Of a stretch of DNA of 64,000 nt, positions 21,101 to 33,472 are shown piece after piece. The stretch is taken from the NCBI GenBank assembly GCA_037176725.1, contig JAZBRS010000013.1, positions 5,645,001 through 5,709,000 of the forward strand. The letters are read 5' to 3'. Below the pieces are notes generated by a model that did not search any database, had not been told where the DNA came from, and was given only the letters and a program-made list of their open reading frames with translations. Positions within the stretch are counted from its first letter, which is position 1. The number at the start of each line of letters is the position of its first letter. This DNA is from Posidonia oceanica (lineage: Eukaryota; Streptophyta; Magnoliopsida; Alismatales; Posidoniaceae). Both the position numbers and the translations under genes were made by a program.

Positions 21101-21109
21101 GATGTTACA
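18102..21109 (+). mobile_element. B1: solo chromovirus-type LTR (3008 bp)
   Basis: TGTAATATCCGAG...GGATGTTACA flanked by ACATT (18097-18101) and ACATC (21110-21114), a 5-bp target duplication with one mismatch, inside the H ORF. It shares AGTCCCCAGGGTGGCCC, the TCACTCACGTGTG block and GGTGAC (20881) with B3, B5 and G. It is about 0.9 kb longer than those, mainly through degenerate GAGACTCGAGTNGTGAG-type repeats at about 20230-20600. A candidate splice donor GGAG|GTAAGTTTT is at 18866. No internal region or coding sequence. Confidence 0.85.
19524..19542. repeat. Perfect 9-bp-arm palindrome in B1
   Basis: GGGTGCCCCTGGGGCACCC: two 9-bp arms around one base. It sits where B3, B5 and G carry their TCGGTATACCGA-type dyads, next to other half-palindromes (GCACGGG...GTGCAG). 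B1 lacks the TCGGT motif. Confidence 0.9.
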
Positions 21110-21114
21110 ACATC

Positions 21115-21484
21115 ACTCTGTCATTTGAAGAATTAGGTTGGTCATACCAAGATGTAAACAATGCCATTTGCCCAAATAAGAGGTCTTCTTTCAAACCTAA
21201 CAAAATCAACCAATTGACCAAACCCACTAGAATTATCGCATATATTGTAGCGGCTAACCTTATTCAAAAGAAAGGCCACAATAATGAACTTAGCGAACTA
21301 TCTTGTAAGGCCGTTTATGCCATCACAAAAAAAATTCCCATCAATTGATGTCGAGTAATGATCCATTGTATGGAACATGTTAAAACCAAGTTATTCTATG
21401 TTCCATCTCTTACTAGTGTTTTTGACCAGTTCGATGTCCCGCTCACCAATGAATCCTCTGTTGTAGTCAAGTCCAAACAACTAG
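21115..21484 (+). pseudogene. H ORF, PTPD domain second half
   Basis: Continues the frame broken at 18101: after removal of B1 and one target copy the codon phase is exact. It includes FEELGWSYQDVNNAIC and, further on, a segment with MIHCMEHVKTKLFYVPSLTSVF followed by a VPL turn, matching the helix-'LPY..l.t.iF..f.v.l' end of PTPD proteins. One in-frame TGA at about 21348 (after ATCAAT) interrupts it. It is cut by G at 21484. Confidence 0.6.
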
Positions 21485-23151
21485 TGTAACTCCCCTGCAC
21501 CACAAACTAGCATCAACTACACAATCTAAACAATTAACTAATTAATTATGTAGGAAATTAAAATTATAAGGCTTAATAACTACCCAGAACCTGTGGTGTG
21601 CGGCTACGTGGCTCCAACTATATATTTATGCACCAGGATGGATTGCAAACCTTAAATGCATTGGCAAACAAAATCAAAGAAAACACGCGTGAGTGACATT
21701 CCTTGTTACCCAGTACGCGTCCACCAAAAATCAGGCTGAGGAGTAGCACAAAAATCTTTACAAGGCACAATTGTCAGAGTAATCAAGGAAATCCCTTCTT
21801 AATCATGCCTTTCAAAACATATTTTCTTTCCTTTCTTTAAGACATGTGCCTTCTGAAAATCACTTTGTAATTAAAGGCAAGCCAAACCATGGTTAAAACT
21901 ATCACAAGGCAAAAACCATGGCGAAAACTGTCACAAATCCACAACACACACACACAGTGCGTCAAAACCTGTGGAGTCACCCTGGCCACAGGCGACCAAC
22001 CCAGCCACAAGCAGCCACTATGGCCTCAGTCCTTTACTGTGCACTGCACTACTGCGGTAGAACCACCCTGTGCATGAGTTCTCCACCTCGGATCTATGTG
22101 CCACGAACCCTCAAAGTCCACTCTAGACAACAAACACATAGGGTACACCCTAAAGGTGTCCTAACTACTCGGGTCACATGGGAACTCCATCCTCGGACCA
22201 CGGGCCACCCTGGGGATTCTTTCACCCCTAACCCGCATGGGTCATCCTGGGGACTCTTTCACCCCTAACCTGACCAGTACCATGCTGGAATCACCTGGGA
22301 ATTTCATCCCCAACTGCGGGTCACCCTGGGGACTCTTTCACCCGTAACCTGCACGAGTGCACAGCTAAAAACCACGGAAACCACTTTTCCAAAACATTTC
22401 TCATTTTCCCAGAAATCATTTGCAAATCACTTTTTATATCGACAAAATCTTCATAAAATCAATACACTATTTGACAATATTTAAGAATCCAAAACCATCT
22501 AGGAAAAACCACACATAACTGGCTCAGGGGTCTGATTCGGCAGACTGAAATCGTTCGGTCAACCGAATCAGGGATCCTGGGCCCTGGTCCGGCGTACCGT
22601 TTTTCATTGGTCGATCGAACCAGTGCTCTGGTTCAAACCACAAAACCAGATCGGTATACCGAACAAGTTTGATGTGCCAATTTCTAGGTTCAGAGACTAT
22701 CCAGGAGCAAGATCGGCATACCGATTCAGTCATGGATAGAGAACAAAACAGCCATGACCCAGAATTGTCCAAAATGGGAACCTCAATGGGTTCCAGCACA
22801 AGCTACGAAAAATTGCACAAAATATACCAAATCAAAGAGCTCAAAGTGATCTATCATTCAAAACAAGAATCATAAGATTCCATTATTCGTAGCTCGAGAT
22901 ATAAAATTTCATAGACATAAAGCTCAAACAGTCAAATCGAGATTTTACCAATGAAATCCTCTATAAAAATCATCCAAAAATACTATAAAATCATGCAAGC
23001 TCTTCCATACATCAAGAACTAACTAATCAACCTATTTTCATAGATTTTGCATGAGTACGAAAAGGAAAAAGAGGTAGGATGCATATGAGGTCGCTGGCAA
23101 GCTTCTCTTCTCCTTCTTTCTTCTCTGGTAGCTGCCCTCTCGCACGCACTT

Positions 23152-26100
23152 TGTAGTAATCCTGAAATTCGGATCGTCCATGCACGATGCTAAAGCTCGC
23201 GTGCACTAATCAGAACTAGGTTCACTATATGCGGGTGATCCGAGGAGGAAACTCGACTCAAAAGACACCGAAAATAGGGACAAAAATCAAAGGGAAAAAG
23301 AGAAAAGGGAGTCGCCACCTAATTTTATTAAAATCGAAAAAAACTAGGAAAAACGGATAAAGAATGTACATGGAAAGCTAATGCAATTAGAAAGCATGTG
23401 AAAACAATGCAAATGCAGGACACAAGGTCGGTGTGGCCCAGAGAAGGGTAAGGACTCCTGTTACGTGCGGGGAAGGTGTTAGGCACCCCCGACACGCCCG
23501 AGGAATCGGTCTTTCTAGGCTTTCTTTCTCGCATATGCAAGAATGTCGGCAATTGCTTGCCTTTGGCTGTACGCCCGAGGGCGATAGATGCTATGCATGC
23601 CTAATGCTTCGAGTGCCTAAGTGCCTGAAAGCTATGCAAAGGAAAATTAAACGTGCAACCTATAGGCTCAGCAACGCTGCTAGGGTTCCGAACGGGCAAG
23701 CCCTGGTTCGTAAGAACACCTAGGCAGTAAGCATCACTGCCCTAATGCAGATGCAAGCGAAAAAACAAAACGGCGGTAAAACATGCAATGTGATGCGACA
23801 TACAGCGTGGGTTTACAAAGGATGCAAGCTTTGCAAATATGCTAGAAATCAGATTAAAACAAAAGATGCGATAAAGCGGCGGTAAACAAGGCCTATGAAA
23901 CTAGTATGCAAGCAAATAAACAAAAGGGGCGAAATGCAATGCGGCAAATGAGGGATAACGGCTACTGTATGGCCTGCAGTGTGGGTCGCCAGCCTTCTAG
24001 GCAACCAGGCTGGTCGCCTATGGCAGAGGCAGCAGCTCAGATCGCCTCCAGAGGCGGCAGCCAAACCATGCAAAGTCCGGACAGCGGCTTATCGCCCCGG
24101 CGAGGCTAGCAAACTTAATCAAAATGAGAAAGCCATTGCATGGCAGTATAGAGGACATGCCAGAGAACAAAACTGTGCAAGCGGAATGCAAAAGCGGCCG
24201 TGACGCAAGGCTACAAAACAAGGGCAAAGGGGCTGCATGAAACAAGGCTTAGCCGCCGGTCACAGAGGCGGCGGTGCAAGCCGCTTTCCTGACAAGCGGC
24301 AACCATTGCTGCAGACCTCCCAAACAGCAAACTTGAACGGGCGATTAAGGCATGCAAATAACTTGGAAACATGCGAATGACTACATGCAACTAAAGATGG
24401 CATATCAGGGTACGCATGCAAGCAAACGGATTGGGAAACGGGTGCATGGGTCGCCAGCTACGGCAGCCCAAAGTTGGCCGGAGAAACTACCGGATTTGTA
24501 GTTGAGTCGCCGTTCTAGACGGTGGCTCAATCTGCAAACCCATGTTCTAGACAGCCATCTTCTAGGCTAGCTCTGGAACCCATGCTATGCAAGATTTGAA
24601 AACCAATGATGCAAACCTGCAGAGAAAACATCTACGAATGCGAAGAAATAAATAGCGAGCCAAACGAGGGTCTGGGCAACGAGGCACGCCGGCGCAAAGT
24701 CAGGCCAATGGTCTGCTGTGTTGCAGTCAGTCGCCCCTTGGAGAGGCAGCCAGACTGCAAACTAATCAGACCGAACGACCGACTTTGGAGCCAAGCCCCA
24801 CTCCCGACACACAAGCAAACACAGATCTAAGCATACATAGTTATAGACCACACATCCACACATGCATTGGAACAAACAGAAAGCAAAAAGATGGCCTAGG
24901 CTGCCGGGGATGTCGGCCCAAAGTCGGGCCGACGGTAGTTGCTCTGTAGCTGGCCACCGCTCGAAGCGGCGCCCAACCTGGAAGTCCAGCGGACTTCGCC
25001 GGCAAACTACACTCTCCACACGGCAAGGAAGAGACCGGCGATGATCGGGGAATGTTCGCGACGTTCCCACGATCCTAACCATGCCTTCGGCATGGCATAA
25101 GGTGGCCCAGATCGCTCCACTCACCTCCGCCCTTTTTACACCGCCATGACCGTCGGAGGCTGGCCACTCGTGCGGCCAATGTCCCGAAAGCTTGGCTGGG
25201 AAGTGTCGCGAGGTAGGAGGGAAGGTGCGGGAGTGTTTGCCAGACGAGGAGAGGGGCCAATGCCCCTTTTCCCGCCTTCGCCAAGGCTTGCCGGCGTTGC
25301 CGCACCACCACAGCCGCTAGTGCGGCCGAGGGCTCAGGGGAGGTAGCGGCCAAGGCAGCTGCAAAGGAGGAAGGTCTGGGAACGTTCCTGGACCCTCAAG
25401 CACGCAGTAGGTTGAGTGGAACCCACCTGGAACGCTCGCCAGAGTTGCGGCCAAGGAGGTGGAAAGCTGCTCACCGGCGCAACTTTGGAGGCAAATTGTA
25501 GGCAAAGGAAGGCACGGCATTGCTTGCCGAAGGTCGGGAATCACTCTCAGATGCAAGGGGTTCGCTCGGATGCTCTCAAATTGCAAGTGCGATGGCTAGA
25601 GAGTAGATGTGGGTGTCTCAAAGTTGCTGCCACGCGAGAGTTTTGTTCAAAGAGAAAAGAGAAGGAGAAGCGATGGCGTGGCAGGCAGAGGCCAGAGGCA
25701 AGCTGTGAGGGGCTGTGAGAGGGCGTGGCAGGCGAGGAGGTCAGAGGTGGTGGCTGGAGGGGACGACGAAGTCGTCGGTGGTAGGCCGGTGGCAGGGGAT
25801 TCGGTGGAGTTGCAGTGAGGGCGTGAGTCTGTGGGAAGGTCGCTGGCGGAAGACGGTGACCAGTGGCAGGGAGTTACTCGTGTTTGGCGCGTAGTGCGTG
25901 GCCGTAGCGACGAGTAACTTCGGAGGGGACGGGTGTGGCAGGTGGTGACGACCGGCGGTGGCCACGCGGGCAAGCTTGGGCGGTGGACTAAGTTACAGTC
26001 CAGTCGCCGCCACTCGTGGCGCCAAACTCAACCGCGACACAGAGGCACGACCAAGTCCAGTCGCCTGTGAGTGGGGCACCTAAACGTGCCACTCAGTGGC

Positions 26101-26276
26101 TGGGCTACAAATGGGCTTGGGCTTAGGTTAGGTTATGATAATGAATTGGGCTTGAGAAATAGGTGATTTTGGGTTGGATTTGGGTTAGGTTTTGGAGTGG
26201 GTTTTGCAATGCCTTCCTCCGAGCCAACTTCCAGCAATTTTCCACCTAAAAGGCCTGTCAAAACGGGGTGTCTACA
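23152..26276 (-). mobile_element. A2: solo Tat-like LTR (3125 bp) inside the G 3' LTR
   Basis: Minus-strand TGTAGACACCCCGTTTTGAC at 26276 to GGATTACTACAA at 23152, flanked by perfect CACTT duplications (23147-23151, 26277-26281). The uninterrupted site is visible in the G 5' LTR near 33118 (GCGCGCACTTCCTTCTC). The plan is that of A1, but the GTTGGACGC arms are absent. GC-rich dyads such as GCCGCC...GGCGGC (24275) and GATCGCCT...AGGCGGC (24036) occur in the same zone. The GC-rich block at about 25000-26000 has overlapping ORFs on both strands, none recognisable. No coding. Confidence 0.9.
23990..24990. repeat. GC-rich dyads of A2 (GTCGCC / GGCGGC class)
   Basis: Imperfect inverted arms with short spacers at about 23990-24075 (GGTCGCCT...AGGCAGC and GATCGCCT...AGGCGGC), 24250-24300 (GCCGCC...GGCGGC, then GCCGCTT...AAGCGGC), 24505-24535 (GAGTCGCCGT...ACGGTGGCTC), 24728-24760 and 24905-24990. 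Location within the LTR corresponds to the GTTGGACGC modules of A1. The arms are less regular. Confidence 0.5.
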
Positions 26277-26720
26277 CACTTCCTTCTCTTCCTCTGGCTC
26301 TCTTCCTCCCACTCTCCCTCTCGTGCTCCCCTTCCCATGGCCGGCCACCAATAACATCAGCCCTTGTCGCCGACAGCCGCTCGGAGACGCGGGTGAAGGT
26401 GGCGCAGGGTATGGTGCTGGTAGGGGAGACGTGTGGTCGGGGAGACGCGTTTGACACTATGCATTTTGGCATTTTCCTCTCTCTTTTTTTTTTAATATAG
26501 AAGCCCCACACATTAAAATGCCAAATACCACACAGCACAGAGAGCCAGGAAAAGACCACAAACACAACAGGAGAACACAAACACAATTCTATTATGATTG
26601 CTTAAAGAATATAATTACAATACAAGCAATCAATTCCAATCCAACAAAAATAATATAGGAATTAACTTCCCAAAATCAACTCAACAGAAAACTGAATTCT
26701 GAAAAGAACCAGATATTACA

Positions 26721-26733
26721 TCCTAACCCCCTT
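26721..26733 (-). other. G polypurine tract
   Basis: The sense strand reads AAGGGGGTTAGGA immediately before the 3' LTR start at 26720. It is the expected primer site for plus-strand DNA synthesis. Confidence 0.75.
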
Positions 26734-26802
26734 AAAAAGAAATTTCGTCCTCGAAATTCACTTCTAGTAGAACAAATGGGGGTCCTCTGCTCCATGGTGC
26801 TG

Positions 26803-27156
26803 TCACTGAACCAGTACAAGGGGAATTACTTTATTTCTAAGGACCTGCTCTTTCCGATCCAGTATCTGAATAGCATCATCCACCAAAGACAAATCCTCCC
26901 GTAGTTCTTCTGACTGCACTGGTATCACCTGGGACGCATCTGCCAAACATTTCCTCAACATCGAAACATGGAAGACGCTATGCACACTTGAAAGTTTTCG
27001 AGGCAAATCTAACTTGTATGCTACTTCACCAACCCTTCTGGAAATTTGGTATGGTCCAATGTAGTGAGGACTTAGCTTCCCTCTCTTCCCAAATCTCGCC
27101 ACTCCTTTGGCTGGTAATACCTTTAGGAAAACAAAGTCTCCCACTTCGAATTCCAA
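26803..27156 (-). pseudogene. G integrase C-terminus with GPY/F and chromodomain-like tail
   Basis: 117 residues. FEVGDFVFLKVLP begins the integrase C-terminal barrel, and LSPHYIGPYQISRRVGEVAY is the GPY/F module. HSVFHVSMLRKCLAD follows. The tail reads LVDDAIQILDRKEQVLRNKV and then IPLVLVQ, the degenerate chromodomain typical of the Tekay/Del clade, thought to guide integration toward particular chromatin. The frame is open in this segment but separated from the integrase core by a stop. Confidence 0.85.
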
Positions 27157-27189
27157 AGGTCTTCGCTTCCTATCCGCATAGCTCTTCTG

Positions 27190-28179
27190 TCAGCTTTGTG
27201 CAGCTACCAACCTTTTCCGAATCAGGTCCACTTTCTCTTCATACTGTTGCACAATCTCTAGGCCTACATGTTGACATTCGCCTACTTCACTCCAACATGT
27301 GGGTGTTCGGCACGGTCTACCATACAATGCCTCATACAGTGCCATCACAATGCTAAAGTGATAGCTGTTGTTGTAGGCAAATTCTATTAGTGGCAGATGA
27401 TCCTCCCAACTTCCTCCAAAGTCCAAGGCACAAGTCCTAAACATATCTTCCAGTGTCTAAATAGTTCTTTCCATCTGACCATCCGTCTGAGGGTGGAAAG
27501 CAATGTTGTAATTTAGCACAGTGTCGAATGCTTCCTGCAACGCTCTCCAGAACCTCGATGTAAACCGGGTATCTTTGTCAGACAACATTGTTACTGGAAC
27601 TCCATGCAGCCGAACTATTTTAGACACGTACAACTCTGTCAGCTATGACAAGGGAAGATTCACCCTCATGGGTAGGAAATGTGGCGATTTCGTAAGCCGA
27701 TCGACGATTACCCATACTGTATTATTCTTTCTCCTTGTCTTAGGTAATCCTATCACAAAGTCCAACGACACATGCTCCCATTTCCAGACCGGAATATCCA
27801 AGGGTTGCAAAGTCCCTCCAGGTTTCTAGTGTTCAATTTTCACCATCTGGCAGGTTGCACACCTTGCTACATGCTCAGCAATTTCTTTCTTCATTTTAGG
27901 CCACCAGAAGTTCCTCTTCAGCTCCTTATACATCTTGGTGCTTCCTAGATGAATTGTATATCTGAACGGGTGAGCTTCATCCAATAGTCTCTGTTTTACC
28001 TCCTCCACTTGAGGCACATACAGACGCAAATCATATCTGAGCCCACTGTCTACTCCAATCGAGAAATGAGGCGCCTTTCTCGCCTCCATCTTCATCCAGA
28101 TTCCATGCACAAATGGGTCCAACTGCTGAGCTGTCACAATAGCCTCGATTAGCCTAAGGTGAACAGACAAGTTTGCCAT
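27190..28179 (-). pseudogene. G integrase: zinc-binding and catalytic core (broken)
   Basis: The 27826-28179 frame has the HHCC region ending KKEIAEHVARCATCQMVK, preceded by HLGSTKMYKELKRNFWWPKM. The core follows with stops: [22 protein letters not shown] and [11 protein letters not shown] give the D-D-E region. The 27190-27444 frame continues with FGGSWEDHLPLIEFAYNNSY. In-frame TAG/TAA codons interrupt it near 27460 and 27641. Confidence 0.85.
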
Positions 28180-28374
28180 CCATACTCTAACAGGTCCTTG
28201 AGACTGCTTCTATGGTCTGCATTCAACGAATCCTTCTAGCAGTTGCCATTCCTTGATCATCAGACTAGCCATGGTATAGGTGCGTCTGCTCAGAGCATCT
28301 GCGACCATGCTAGCCTTCCCTGGGTGGTAAGATAGATGAAAGTCATAATTCTTAAGGTATTCCACCCACCTCCA

Positions 28375-28686
28375 CTACCTCAGGTTCAAATCTTTTTGTA
28401 TGAAGATGTACTTCAAACTTTGATGATCTGTGAATATCTCAAACTGTTCGCCATACAAATAATGCCTCCAGATCTTAAGTGCAAAAACCACCGCAGCCAT
28501 TTCCAAATCATGAGTGGGGTAACTCCTTTCATGGTCTTTTAGATGGCGGGAAGCATATGCCACTACCTTAGCATGGTGCATAAGGACACACCCAAATCCA
28601 ATCCCACAAGCATCACTGTATACTGTGAAACCGCCACTCCCTAATGGCAAAGTCAAGACTGGAGATGTGACCAGCCGGGCCTTCAA
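28375..28686 (-). pseudogene. G RNase H domain
   Basis: A 103-residue frame with [37 protein letters not shown] and [20 protein letters not shown], in order the first Asp, the catalytic Glu (DLE) and the TDH motif of the Ty3/gypsy RNase H. This activity would remove the RNA template during reverse transcription. A stop near 28712 separates it from the reverse transcriptase. Confidence 0.9.
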
Positions 28687-28977
28687 CTCATTGAAGCTTT
28701 CCTCACACTACCAGTCCCATATAAATGGAACTTCCTTTCGAGTTAGCCTAGTCTGGGGTTCTATGATCTTAGAGAAGTTTTGGATAAACCTCCGGTAGTA
28801 TCCTGCTAAGCCCAAAAAACTCCTATTCTCTGTGATAGTCTTAGGTTTAGCCCAACTGTTCATTGCTTCTACCTTGGCTGGATCCACTTTGATTCCTACT
28901 CCTGAGATGATATGGTCGAGAAATGCGACATCTTCCAGCCAAAATTCACATTTAGAGAACTTCGCGTAGAGCTGAAG

Positions 28978-29690
28978 CTATCTCAACGTCTCCAATACTA
29001 TTCTCAGATGCGTCTGATGGGTCTCTACATCAGGAGAATATACTAGCACGTCATCCACGAACACCACTACAAACTGATCTAGATAGGGCCTGAATACTCT
29101 GTTCATCAGGTCCATAAAAGCAGCTGATGCATTCGTTAACCCGAATGGCATGACCAAGAACTCGTAATGGCCATACTGAGTCTGAAAAGCTGTCTTTTGT
29201 ACGTCGGACTCTCGGATCCAGAGCTGGTGATATCCTGATCTCAAATCTATCTTTGAGAAAATCGAGGCTCCCTGTAACTGGTCAAACAGGTCATCTATCC
29301 TGGGTAATGGGCACTTGTTCTTTTTGGTAATCTAATTCAACATCCAATAGTCGATACACAGTTTGAGTGAACCATCCTTCTTCTTAACAAACAATACTAG
29401 CGCTCCCCAGGGTGACACACTTGGCCTGATAAATCCCTTGTCCAGTAGCTCTTGCAACTGTTTACCGAGCTCTCACAGTTCAGCAGGTGCCATCCTATAT
29501 GGAGCCTTTGAGATGGGACCTGACCCTGGCATCAGATCAATCAGGAACTCAACTTCTCAGTGTGGTGGCATACCAGGTAAGTCCTTAGGAAAGACATCAA
29601 GGTACTCGCAAACAACTGGTATATCCTGTACCCTAAAGGTAGGCGAAGAGGACACCACAACACTAGCTAAGTACCCCACACAACCTTTTG
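28978..29690 (-). pseudogene. G reverse transcriptase (fragmented)
   Basis: The catalytic stretch is in 28978-29244: [27 protein letters not shown], and [14 protein letters not shown], with the V-D-D of the polymerase site. Upstream parts ([22 protein letters not shown]) are recognisable but interrupted by TAG near 29332 and TGA near 29474. Sequence order and motifs match chromovirus RTs. Confidence 0.9.
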
Positions 29691-29697
29691 CCAGAGC

Positions 29698-30129
29698 TCA
29701 ATAACCTTTCACTGCAGAAATTACCAGCTTCAGCTCACTAGGTCTCACACCCTGAATCATGCACAAACCCTGACCTGGACATTCTGCCAGTACCCTCTTC
29801 TTTGCACAGTCAGTCATTGCTGAATGTTGTGTGAGCCAGTCCATGCCCAATATGACATCGTACTCTTGCATATCCATCATCATCAGACTGGCCTTGAAAT
29901 CTTGATTGCCTAGCTTAATGTCAACTGACTGCAAATATCTCCATGCCAAGCTATGTTCTCTCAACGGGGTCACCACGTTAAGGTGAAAAGCTAACTTAGC
30001 TGGCATGCTCCCAATTTCTGCCGCAAACAACTCAGAAATAAAAGAAAGTGAACTGCCTGAGTCAAATAGCACCCTGGCCATTCGGTCAGCCACCAGAAAA
30101 GATCCTAGAAATAGTACACACAACCACAA
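29698..30129 (-). pseudogene. G protease domain
   Basis: A 143-residue frame containing RVLFDSGSSLSFISELFA (D-S-G active site; most plant chromoviruses have D-S-G-A-T) and later EYDVILGMDWLTQHSAMTDC, the ILG-M-D-W-L motif. It would cleave the polyprotein. It is open here but out of phase with gag. Confidence 0.85.
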
Positions 30130-30319
30130 CCATAGTTATTATTATTAATAACAGTACTGGGTACACTCAAGACCACATAATGAGGGGAAATACAGAACAC
30201 AACTAACTACTGCTCCTTACCCTCAATAGCATCCCCTGAGGGCCCAGCATCAGGAGAAGAGATAGTGACTACACGTCCTTTGGTGGGCTAACGCGGTGCA
30301 TCCCCAACTTTCTTGGAAG

Positions 30320-31333
30320 TGTCAAGGCAGTCCTTCTACTGATGTCGAGCCTTTCCACAATTGTAGCATACCCCAGTGCCTGAATTCTGCATCTGACGAG
30401 GACACTGAGCCTTCATGTGTCCAGTCTGTCCACAGCTGAAGCAAGTCTTCTCCCCCCAAGGGCCTCCACTCAACCCGGTCTGGCTAAACCCTGCACCATT
30501 CCCTTTGGCAAAGCTACGCCTCCCATGGGTGACAGGCCGGCTTTCCTCTTCCTTCCAGAGCTCCCGATGCTTGCATAACTTGGCGTCTCAGAAGTATAAG
30601 ATCGCGGGGCAAACATCTTGCCTTTCCCTTTGAACTTGCTCTCCATATTATGCTTGTTGTCATCTTCAAACCGAGCAGCCAGATCCACCACATCTGATAA
30701 AGTCCGGCACCGATAGCCTATAATCTTTCCCCTGAGTTCTGAGTTCAAGCCCTCCACGAACCTCTTGGCTCTATGCTCTTCAGAATCAAAAGGCTGTCCA
30801 AACCGCTCCAGACGGGAGAAGGTAGCCTCAAATTCAGCCACCGACATGCTTCCTTGCCGCAGATTCCTAAATTCTCTGTCCAGCCTATCCTTCTCGTGGT
30901 CTGGAAAGTACTTGTCATGGAAGACATCTTGGAAATCCTCCCAAGGAATCATCAGCAAGTCCGAGTCAGGAAACTTCAAGCGCTGTATGGCTCTCCACCA
31001 CTGTTTAGCATCGCCCTCGAACAAGATGGAAGCCAACCATACCCATTTCTCCTTTGGGCACTGCATACTCTCAAGAATCTTCTCTAACTTCCATAGCCAG
31101 GCCTCACATTTCTCTGGCTTGCCCTTGCCATCAAAGGCTGGGGCATGCAGGCGACTCAGCTCCTTAATCCAAGGATCACTCTAGGCCTCGCCAATGCTTC
31201 CTTTTCCAAAGGTCTGCATGAACCTCTGCATCATGCTGCTTAGTTCCACCTGCATCTCTTGCCAACGACTTCCTTCACTAGCCTCAGTGCACGATGCTGG
31301 AGCCTTCCCCCTACCTCTACCTCGAAGCGGCAT
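30320..31333 (-). pseudogene. G gag with two CCHC zinc knuckles
   Basis: Start placed at MPLRGRGRGKAPAS (31333). The capsid frame 30470-31066 includes WVWLASILFEGDAKQWWRAI, then WEDFQDVFHDKYFPDHEKDR and FRNLRQGSMSVAEFEATFSR, the standard retrotrans_gag order, and ends with Lys/Gly-rich linker. Downstream the sense strand encodes CFSCGQTGHMKAQC and then CYNCGKARHQ with a stop before KDC, i.e. two C-x2-C-x4-H-x4-C knuckles, the second interrupted by TAG near 30357. A stop also lies near 31180. Confidence 0.85.
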
Positions 31334-31452
31334 CCTGCATTCACCGCAAAGAACACACACCGAAGCATAAATCAGGTGCAAAATATCTATATTATGCAGT
31401 CCTAACGAGCCACTAGACCGGACACCCTAAGCTGGTGTACTTAGTTAACCTA

Positions 31453-31464
31453 GGCTCGATACCA
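31453..31464 (-). other. G primer-binding site (tRNA-Met type)
   Basis: The sense strand reads TGGTATCGAGCC three bases inside the 5' LTR end (31468). It matches the plant initiator tRNA-Met PBS (TGGTATCAGAGC) apart from an A lost near the 3' end. Confidence 0.8.
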
Positions 31465-33472
31465 CTCTGTAATGCCCTTGCACCCCAAACTAGCATCAAC
31501 TACCCAATCTAAACAATTAACTAATTAATTATGTAGGAAATTAAAATTATAAGGCTTAATAACTACCCAGAACCTGTGGTGTGCAGCTACGTGGCTCCAA
31601 CTATATATTTATGCACTAGGATGGACTGCAAACCTTAAATGCACCTACAAACAAAATCAAAGAAAACAAGCGTGACATTCCTTGTCACCTAGTATGTGCC
31701 CACCAAAAACCAGACTAAGGAGTAGCACAAAAACTTTACAAGGCACAGCTATCAAAATAATCAAGGAAATCCCTTCTTAATCATGCCTTCAAAACATATT
31801 TTCTTTCCTTTCTTTAAGACATGTACCTTCTGAAAATCACTTTGTAATTAAAGGCAAGCCAAACCCAGGTTAAAGCTGTCACAAGGCAAAAATCGTGGCG
31901 AAACTGTCACAAATCCACAACACACGCACACTACGTCAAAACCTGTCGAGTCACTCTAGCCACAGGTGACCGACCCAGCCACAAGCAGCCACTAGGGGCC
32001 TTAGCCCTTTACTATGCACTGCACTGCTGTAGCAGAACCACCCTGTGCAAGAGTTCTCTGCCTTGGATCCGTGTGCCACGAACCCTCAAAGTCCACTCTG
32101 GACAACAAACACACAGGGTACACCCTAAAGGTGTCCTAGCTACTCAGGTCACCTGGGAACTCCATCCCTGGACCACAGGCCACCCTGGGGACTCTTCCAC
32201 CCCTAACCCGCATGGGTCACCCTAGGGACTCTTTCACCCCTAACCCGACCAGTACCACATTGGAATCACCTGATAATGTCATCCCCAGCTACAGGTCACC
32301 TTGGGGACTCTTTCACCCCTAACCCGTACCAACGCACATCTAAAAACCACGAAAAACCCTTTTCCAAATCATTTCTCATTTTCCCAGAAATCATTTGCAA
32401 ATCACTTTTTATATCGCCAAAATCTTCATAAAATCTATACACTATTTGGCAATATTTAAGAATCCAAAACCATCTGGGAAAAACCACACATAACTGGCTT
32501 AGGGGTCTGATTCGGCAGACCGAAATCGTTTGATCGACCGAATCAGGGATTCTGGGCCCTGGTCTAGTGTACCGTTTTCCATCGGTCGATCGAACCAGTG
32601 CTCTGGTTCAAAACACAGAACCAGATCGGTATACTGAACAAGTTCAGTGTGCCGATTTCTAGGTTCAGAGACTATCCAGGAGCAGGATCGGCATACCGAT
32701 TCAGTCGTGGACAGAGAACCAAACAGCCATGACCCAGAATTGTCCAAAATGGGAACCTCAACAGGTTCCACCACAAGCTATGAAAAATTGCACAAAATAT
32801 ACCAAATCAAAGAGCTCAAAGTGATCTATCATTCAAAACAAGAATCATAAGATTCCATCATTCGTAGCTCGAGATATAAAATTTCAAAGACATAAAGCTC
32901 AAACGGCCAAACCAAGACTTTACCAATGAAATCCTCTGTAAAAATCATCCAAAAATTCTATAAAATCATGCAAGTTCTTCCATACATTAAGAACTAACTA
33001 ATCAACCTATTTTCATAGATTTTGCATGAGTTCGAAAAGGAAAAAGAGGTAGGACACGTACGAGGTCGCTGGCAAGCTTCTCTTCTCCTTCTTCCTTCTT
33101 CGGCTGCTGCCCTCTCGCGCGCACTTCCTTCTCTTCCTCCGTCTCTCTTGCTCCCAGTCTCCCTCTCATGCTCCCCTTCCCATGGCTAGCCACCCATAAT
33201 ATCAACCCCTGCCGTCGACGACCACCCAAAGACGCGGGTGAAGGCGGCGTATGGTGTTGGCAGGGGAGACGCGTTTGACACTATGCATTTTGGCATTTTC
33301 CTCTCTTCTTTTTTTTTTTAATATAGAGGTCACACACATTAAAATGCCAAATACCATACAGCACAGAGAGCCAGGAAAAGACCACAAACACAACAGGCGA
33401 ACACAAACACAATGCTATTATGATTGCTTAATGAATATAATTACAATTACAAGCAATCAATTCCAATCCAAC

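Larger units (their letters stand above)
21485..26720 (-). repeat. G 3' LTR, interrupted by A2
   Basis: From TGTAATATCTGG at 26720 to GGGGAGTTACA at 21485. Without the A2 insertion it is about 2.1 kb, equal to the 5' LTR. It contains TCGGTATACCGA-type dyads (22526-22735), three CACCCTGGGGACTCTTTCACCC units (22203-22345), and GAGTGACATTCC...TTACC near 21691, the counterpart of GGTGAC...GTCAC in the other B LTRs. Confidence 0.85.
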
